Assembly (NCBI GenBank): GCA_003224195.1
Contig: QHYP01000273.1
Location: 7,870 to 17,944 of the forward strand
DNA length: 10,075 nt
Origin: Acidobacteriota bacterium
GTDB lineage: Bacteria > Acidobacteriota > Terriglobia > Acidiferrales > UBA7541
Direction of reading: 5' to 3'
Below the pieces are notes generated by a model, which searched no databases, had not been told where the DNA came from, and saw only the letters and a program-made list of their open reading frames with translations. Position 1 is the stretch's first letter; each line of letters opens with the position of its first letter. Shown here piece by piece: positions 6,723-10,075 of the stretch. The position numbers and the translations under genes were made by a program.

Positions 6723-6770
6723 TTGCCTGAGCTGAAAGGATGGAATATACGGTTCGAATCGTATTAAACT
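6723..6770 (+). promoter_or_regulatory. Candidate promoter region of the molybdate operon
   Basis: Two readings are possible. TTGCCT (6723-6728) with a 17-base spacer to TATACG (6746-6751) has good spacing and moderate matches. Alternatively TAAACT (6765-6770) could be the -10, giving a short 15-base leader with the Shine-Dalgarno at 6781-6786. In either case the palindrome at 6747-6764 overlaps or abuts the core promoter. Confidence 0.45.
6747..6764. promoter_or_regulatory. 18-bp near-perfect palindrome, candidate operator
   Basis: ATACGGTTCGAATCGTAT: eight of nine symmetric pairs match, with only 6752/6759 mismatched, around a central TTCGAA. It ends 27 bases before the start of the HTH-Mop regulator and overlaps the candidate core promoter, which is the usual geometry of an autorepressor site. 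It does not resemble the E. coli ModE box (TATATA-type half-sites). That the neighbouring regulator binds it is inference. Confidence 0.6.
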
Positions 6771-6791
6771 GTAGCATCGAGGGAGGACGCT

Positions 6792-7205
6792 ATGGCCCGG
6801 CTGAATCTCCTGCCGCCGCGCGAAGCGGCCAATATCTTGGGCATCAGCTATCCCACTCTGAAGCAGTGGATCTACAAGAAAAAAATCCAGACGGCGAAAA
6901 CCCCCGGCGGACACCATCGCATCCCGGAGAGCGAAATTGACCGGCTGCTGCCGAAGAAACTGTCGCGGGGCGCTGTAGGCCAGCGCCGCGGCGACTTCCG
7001 CAGAATCAGCGGCCGGAATCAGCTCATCGGCCGCGTGGTGAGTGTGAAATTCGGCGGATTGCTGGCCGAGGTAAAGCTCTCCATCAGCGAGCAACGCATC
7101 ACTGCGATTATCACGGCGGACGCGGCACGGGAATTGCGCCTGAAGCCCGGCGACCTGGCCGCGGCGCTGATCAAATCCACTGAAGTCATGATTCTTCGAG
7201 TTTGA
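6792..7205 (+). CDS. HTH-Mop regulator (MerR/excisionase-type HTH plus single TOBE domain)
   Basis: A 137-residue, two-domain protein likely to sense molybdate (or tungstate) and control the mod operon that it heads. Residues 6-53 are a MerR/excisionase-like winged helix: PPREAANILGISYPTLKQWI, then the wing TPGGHHRIPESEID, a standard signature of that class. A basic linker (55-72) leads to a Mop/TOBE domain at 74-136: GRNQLIGRVVSVKFGGLLAE, then ITAIITADAARELRLKPGD and AALIKSTEVMI. This aligns residue by residue with the Mop family (xARNQLKGKVVxIxxG, then VxAxIKATDVM). It plays the role of E. coli ModE but has a different DNA-binding domain and one Mop domain instead of two, so oxyanion binding would need oligomers. 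The start is fixed by GGGAGG, 5 bases before ATG 6792. modA begins 19 bases after its stop. Confidence 0.88.
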   Translation: MARLNLLPPREAANILGISYPTLKQWIYKKKIQTAKTPGGHHRIPESEIDRLLPKKLSRGAVGQRRGDFRRISGRNQLIGRVVSVKFGGLLAEVKLSISEQRITAIITADAARELRLKPGDLAAALIKSTEVMILRV

Positions 7206-7224
7206 TTCCCAATAGGTCCTGGGC

Positions 7225-8103
7225 ATGTCAACCGATTGTCACCACACTCGCGGAGATTCTGCCAACGTCGAAAGAAGGGATTGCGTTCGCGCGCAAAGCC
7301 GAGACCGCATTCGAGGAGTTCTTGCCTCGTTGCTACTCCTGGGAGTCTTTACCGCAGAGGGGAGTGCTGCCGCGGACGAGCTTCGGGTGGCGGCGGCTTC
7401 GGACCTGCAATTCGCCCTGCGCGATTTGAGCGTCCAGTTCCAGAAAAAGACCGGCCACACGGTCAGCATCACCTACGGATCTTCCGGCAATTTCTATTCG
7501 CAAATCGAGAACGGCGCGCCATTCGATCTCTTCTTTTCAGCAGACATCGAGTACCCGCGAAAACTCGAAGCGGCCGGTCTAGCCGAGCCCCGAACGCTTT
7601 ACAAATACGCATTGGGACGGATCGTCATCTGGATACCAGGAGATGCAAAGCTGGATCTCGCGAAGCTGAAATGGAACACGCTGGTCGATCCAGCGGTTCA
7701 GAAGATCGCTATCGCCAATCCGGCGCATGCTCCGTACGGCCGCGCGGCAGTGGCCGCACTCAAAACGGCCGGGATCTACGAAAAAGTGGCAACCAAGCTC
7801 GTGTATGGCGAAAACATCTCCCAGGCGGCGCAGTTCGTCGAGTCCGGAAACGCCCAGGCCGGCATCGTAGCTCTCTCCCTCGCTCTGTCGCCGGCGATGC
7901 GCGATAAAGGCAAGCGGTGGGAGATTCCGGCAGACGCTCATCCGCCCATCGAACAGGCCGCCATTATGCTGCGGTCATCCACAAAAAAGGAGACGGCGCG
8001 AGTCTTTCTCGATTTTGTGAAAAGCCAGGAGAGCCAAAAAATTCTGGCGAGCTACGGCTTCCAAATTCCGCTTCAAGACGACGCGGCCGGCGGCCGAAAA
8101 TGA
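7225..8103 (+). CDS. modA: Molybdate ABC transporter, periplasmic substrate-binding protein
   Basis: A 292-residue precursor that captures molybdate/tungstate outside the inner membrane and delivers it to ModB. The mature protein begins near residue 51 with ELRVAAASDLQFAL, the ModA opening strand carrying the ligand serine (S59). Next is VSITYGSSGNFYSQIENGAP with the second serine-rich loop, then DLFFSAD, ANPAHAPYGRAA and GNAQAGIVALS, all family hallmarks. The hydrophobic signal core is at residues 31-44, with cleavage near SAAA (47-50). Oddly, 30 polar, Arg-rich residues precede the core. An in-frame TAG at 7213 and the lack of any later ATG or GTG before the core leave ATG 7225 as the only good start; its Shine-Dalgarno (AGG, 8 bases upstream) is weak. 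The stop overlaps the modB start (ATGA at 8100-8103). Confidence 0.93.
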   Translation: MSTDCHHTRGDSANVERRDCVRAQSRDRIRGVLASLLLLGVFTAEGSAAADELRVAAASDLQFALRDLSVQFQKKTGHTVSITYGSSGNFYSQIENGAPFDLFFSADIEYPRKLEAAGLAEPRTLYKYALGRIVIWIPGDAKLDLAKLKWNTLVDPAVQKIAIANPAHAPYGRAAVAALKTAGIYEKVATKLVYGENISQAAQFVESGNAQAGIVALSLALSPAMRDKGKRWEIPADAHPPIEQAAIMLRSSTKKETARVFLDFVKSQESQKILASYGFQIPLQDDAAGGRK

Positions 8104-8774
8104 ACCTCACCGCCCTGCTTCTTTCGCTGCGACTCGCCGCGCTCGTATCTCTTATTCTTTTGCTTATCAGCTTGCCGCTTGGATCTTGGCTTGCCTTCGG
8201 AAAATGGCGCGGACGATTTCTGATCGAAGCCGTCGTTTCGTTGCCGCTTGTCCTTCCCCCGACGGTGCTGGGTTTCTATCTTCTGATTGCGATGGGTTCG
8301 CGAAGTCCTCTCGGCCGGTTGTGGGAGCGGCTCTTCGGCCACGGTCTCGTTTTCACGTTTGAGGGGCTCGTCATCGCCTCTCTTCTCTACAGCCTCCCGT
8401 TTGCCGTGCAGCCGGTGGTCGCCGCGTTCCGGGGCGTGGATCCCAAGCTGATCCAGGCCTCTGCGGTTCTTGGCGCGTCGCCGCTGCGCACGTTCTTCCG
8501 CATCATCGCGCCGCTTGCGTTCCCCGGGCTCGTCACCGCGTTTGTGCTCAGCTTTGCGCACACGCTTGGCGAATTCGGCGTCGTGCTCATGGTCGGCGGC
8601 AATCTGCCGGGTATCACGCGCACCGTCTCCATCGCGATCTACGATTCGGCGCAGTCGCTTGACTACGCAAGCGCAAATTCCATGGCCATGGTGCTCCTCG
8701 GGTTCGCGTTTCTGGCTCTTTCGATTGTCTATGCGATGAACCGCCGCGTCTGGACGCCGTGGACCCCTCGATGA
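8100..8774 (+). CDS. modB: Molybdate ABC transporter, permease
   Basis: A 224-residue inner-membrane permease, normal length for ModB, that works as a homodimer with ModC. Hydrophobic segments begin at once (LTALLLSLRLAALVSLILLL) and recur through the protein, five to six in all. The segment VVSLPLVLPPTVLGFYLL is the typical ModB/CysT-like second helix. The cytoplasmic coupling (EAA) loop is at about residues 118-140 (QASAVLGASPLRTFFRIIAP), where the ATPase docks. It is followed by HTLGEFGVVLMVGGN and the TRTVSIAIYD motif, both highly characteristic of ModB. ATG 8100 overlaps the modA stop as ATGA, which implies translational coupling; the frame extends upstream inside modA but that part is not ModB-like. 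The stop overlaps the modC start in the same way. Confidence 0.93.
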   Translation: MNLTALLLSLRLAALVSLILLLISLPLGSWLAFGKWRGRFLIEAVVSLPLVLPPTVLGFYLLIAMGSRSPLGRLWERLFGHGLVFTFEGLVIASLLYSLPFAVQPVVAAFRGVDPKLIQASAVLGASPLRTFFRIIAPLAFPGLVTAFVLSFAHTLGEFGVVLMVGGNLPGITRTVSIAIYDSAQSLDYASANSMAMVLLGFAFLALSIVYAMNRRVWTPWTPR

Positions 8775-9877
8775 CAACGCCCACGCTCGTCGCGCAAATC
8801 CGAAAGGGATTTCGCAGCGGAACGCTTGCTTCGTTTGCGCTCGATGTCGAAATTGATGTGCCGCCCGGCATCACGATTCTGTTTGGCCCTTCCGGAGCGG
8901 GCAAATCCACGCTGCTCGACTGCATCGCGGGGCTCACGCGGCCCGATGCGGGGCGTATCGCTTCGGGCGATGCGGTTCTGTTTGATTCGGAGGCGGGTAT
9001 CAACCTGCCGCCACAAAGAAGAAGCGCGGCGTACGTGTTTCAGTCACTCGCCCTTTTTCCGCATCTCAGTGCGGAGGACAACGTCAGTTATGGACTCGCT
9101 CAGTTGTCTGCCGCAGAGCGCCGCGCCTGCACCGTCGAAATCCTGGAGTCGTTCCGAGTAGCCAGCCACGGCAGGCACAAGCCGGGGGAGCTTTCCGGCG
9201 GGGAAAGGCAGCGCGTCGCACTGGCACGCGCCCTGGTCACTTCGCCGCGTGTGTTGCTGCTCGATGAGCCGCTCTCGGCGCTGGATGCCGGCGTGAAGTT
9301 CGAGATTTTGGAAGATCTGCGGGGGTGGAATGCGGCCCGGCGGCTGCCCATCCTGTATGTCACGCACAGCCGGGAGGAGGTTGACGCCCTCGGCGAACGC
9401 GTGATCGCGCTGGATCACGGGCGCGTCGTGGCCACCGGGGCGCCGCGGGAAGTCTTGGATGCGCCGCGGCGTTTGCGGCTGGCGCAGGCGGCGGGTTTTG
9501 AGAATCTGCTGGCGGCAACGGTTCTCGAACTGCGGCAAGCCGACGGAGTTATGCGCGTACGGCTGGAAACAGGCGATGCCGAACTCGAGGTTCCGCTGGC
9601 GCACGCTGCGCCGGGTGATTCCGTGCGGCTGGCGATCCGCGCGGGGGACATTTTGCTGGCGACGGAGCGACCGTCGGGGCTGAGCGCGCGGAACATTTTG
9701 CCGGGGAAAATCCTCTCGCTCGAGCCGCGCAGCACGTTCGTGACGGCGCGTGTCGATTGCGGCGCGACGTTCGCGGTGCACCTCACGCCCGGCGCATGCC
9801 GCGGACTGGAACTAGCCGAAGGGCAAAACGTTTGGATGATTCTGAAAACGCATTCCTGTCATTTCGTCCAAGAGTGA
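8771..9877 (+). CDS. modC: Molybdate ABC transporter, ATP-binding protein
   Basis: A 368-residue ATPase that powers molybdate import, with the usual ModC length and two-part layout. The ABC domain shows Walker A GPSGAGKST at 39-47, Q-loop Gln91 in VFQSLALFPHL, signature LSGGERQR at 141-148, Walker B VLLLDEP at 161-167, D-loop SALD at 169-172 and H-loop His199 in YVTHS. The C-terminal part (from about 300) is a Mop/TOBE domain starting SARNILPGKI (305-314), which in this family binds molybdate and can inhibit transport when the oxyanion is plentiful; whether it does so here is inference. The start is ATG 8771, overlapping the modB stop as ATGA; an in-frame GTG at 8759 would add four residues. 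No terminator is visible in the 22 bases before the convergent gene that ends at 9900. Confidence 0.94.
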   Translation: MTTPTLVAQIRKGFRSGTLASFALDVEIDVPPGITILFGPSGAGKSTLLDCIAGLTRPDAGRIASGDAVLFDSEAGINLPPQRRSAAYVFQSLALFPHLSAEDNVSYGLAQLSAAERRACTVEILESFRVASHGRHKPGELSGGERQRVALARALVTSPRVLLLDEPLSALDAGVKFEILEDLRGWNAARRLPILYVTHSREEVDALGERVIALDHGRVVATGAPREVLDAPRRLRLAQAAGFENLLAATVLELRQADGVMRVRLETGDAELEVPLAHAAPGDSVRLAIRAGDILLATERPSGLSARNILPGKILSLEPRSTFVTARVDCGATFAVHLTPGACRGLELAEGQNVWMILKTHSCHFVQE

Positions 9878-9899
9878 GCCCCCCAGAGCGGTCTTCGCA

Positions 9900-10075
9900 T
9901 CACGGCTGAGCTTTCTTGCTGGCCTGGGTCCTGGGCAGCGCGCGGAACTTTACCTCGTCGGCTTCGAGGATCTTTCCTTTGGGTGTGGCGTGAATCGCGG
10001 TGCGGTCGCCTACGGTCAGATCGGAGAGTTTGGCGGGCTGGCCATTCTTCAGAAAGACGGTCGTCTCGACGATTT
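9900..10075 (-). CDS. C-terminal fragment, possible DUF5666-like domain
   Basis: The last 57 or so codons of a gene that enters from the right edge; the stop is at 9900-9902 on the minus strand. The visible sequence (IVETTVFLKNGQPAKLSDLT, then VGDRTAIHATPKGKILEADE and VKFRALPRT) has the beta-strand pattern in which a 'dGkpaklsDLkvGDrV' segment is followed by a strand ending 'A.eVkf'. I associate this with DUF5666 and related small-barrel repeats of exported proteins in Acidobacteria and Proteobacteria. The tail is Lys/Gln-rich (QASKKAQP). Without the N-terminus, neither export nor function can be judged. It converges on modC. Confidence 0.6.
   Translation of the reverse strand, partial: IVETTVFLKNGQPAKLSDLTVGDRTAIHATPKGKILEADEVKFRALPRTQASKKAQP

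Noticed and set aside
6608..6791. Possible molybdenum-cofactor or tungsten-cofactor riboswitch ahead of the molybdate operon
   Set aside because: The gap is long enough and G+C-rich, but I could not match the conserved core or a credible multi-stem fold, and the Shine-Dalgarno is not sequestered by an obvious helix.

Overview
The window is a piece of G+C-rich bacterial chromosome (roughly 60% G+C by eye) carrying ordinary housekeeping and transport genes. The best guess for the host is an Acidobacteriota member or a close relative. This rests on the small exported protein at 1477-2022, which resembles exported hypothetical proteins I associate with that phylum, on the Bacillus/Acidobacteria-style FadN fusion, and on general gene style. 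It is an inference, not a proof. I see no tRNA, rRNA, CRISPR array, transposase or phage gene.

Layout. The left edge (minus strand) holds the N-terminus of a GTP-type phosphoenolpyruvate carboxykinase (pckG), followed by about 400 bases without a gene that contain several small inverted repeats. Next is a plus-strand pair with signal peptides: a 300-residue outer-membrane beta-barrel-like protein and a 181-residue low-complexity exported protein, closed by a strong intrinsic terminator at 2052-2102. A 95-residue protein of unknown function (2171-2458) may be translated from a leaderless GTG. Then a divergent pair: a patatin-like phospholipase on the minus strand and a fused 3-hydroxyacyl-CoA dehydrogenase/enoyl-CoA hydratase (FadN type) on the plus strand. 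Lipid hydrolysis and beta-oxidation are therefore encoded back to back. A SnoaL/NTF2-like protein (minus) converges on the FadN gene.

The right third is a compact molybdate uptake operon on the plus strand. Its first gene is a small regulator joining a MerR/excisionase-type helix-turn-helix to a single Mop/TOBE molybdate-binding domain, followed by modA, modB and modC. modA-modB and modB-modC overlap by ATGA, which suggests translational coupling. An 18-bp near-perfect palindrome sits 27 bases upstream of the regulator start, among candidate promoter elements, and is the obvious candidate operator. The window ends in the C-terminus of a minus-strand gene, possibly DUF5666-like, convergent with modC.

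The most interesting items are the HTH-Mop regulator with its candidate operator, the possible leaderless gene of unknown family, and the paired exported proteins. I did not find convincing evidence for a wholly new multi-gene system.
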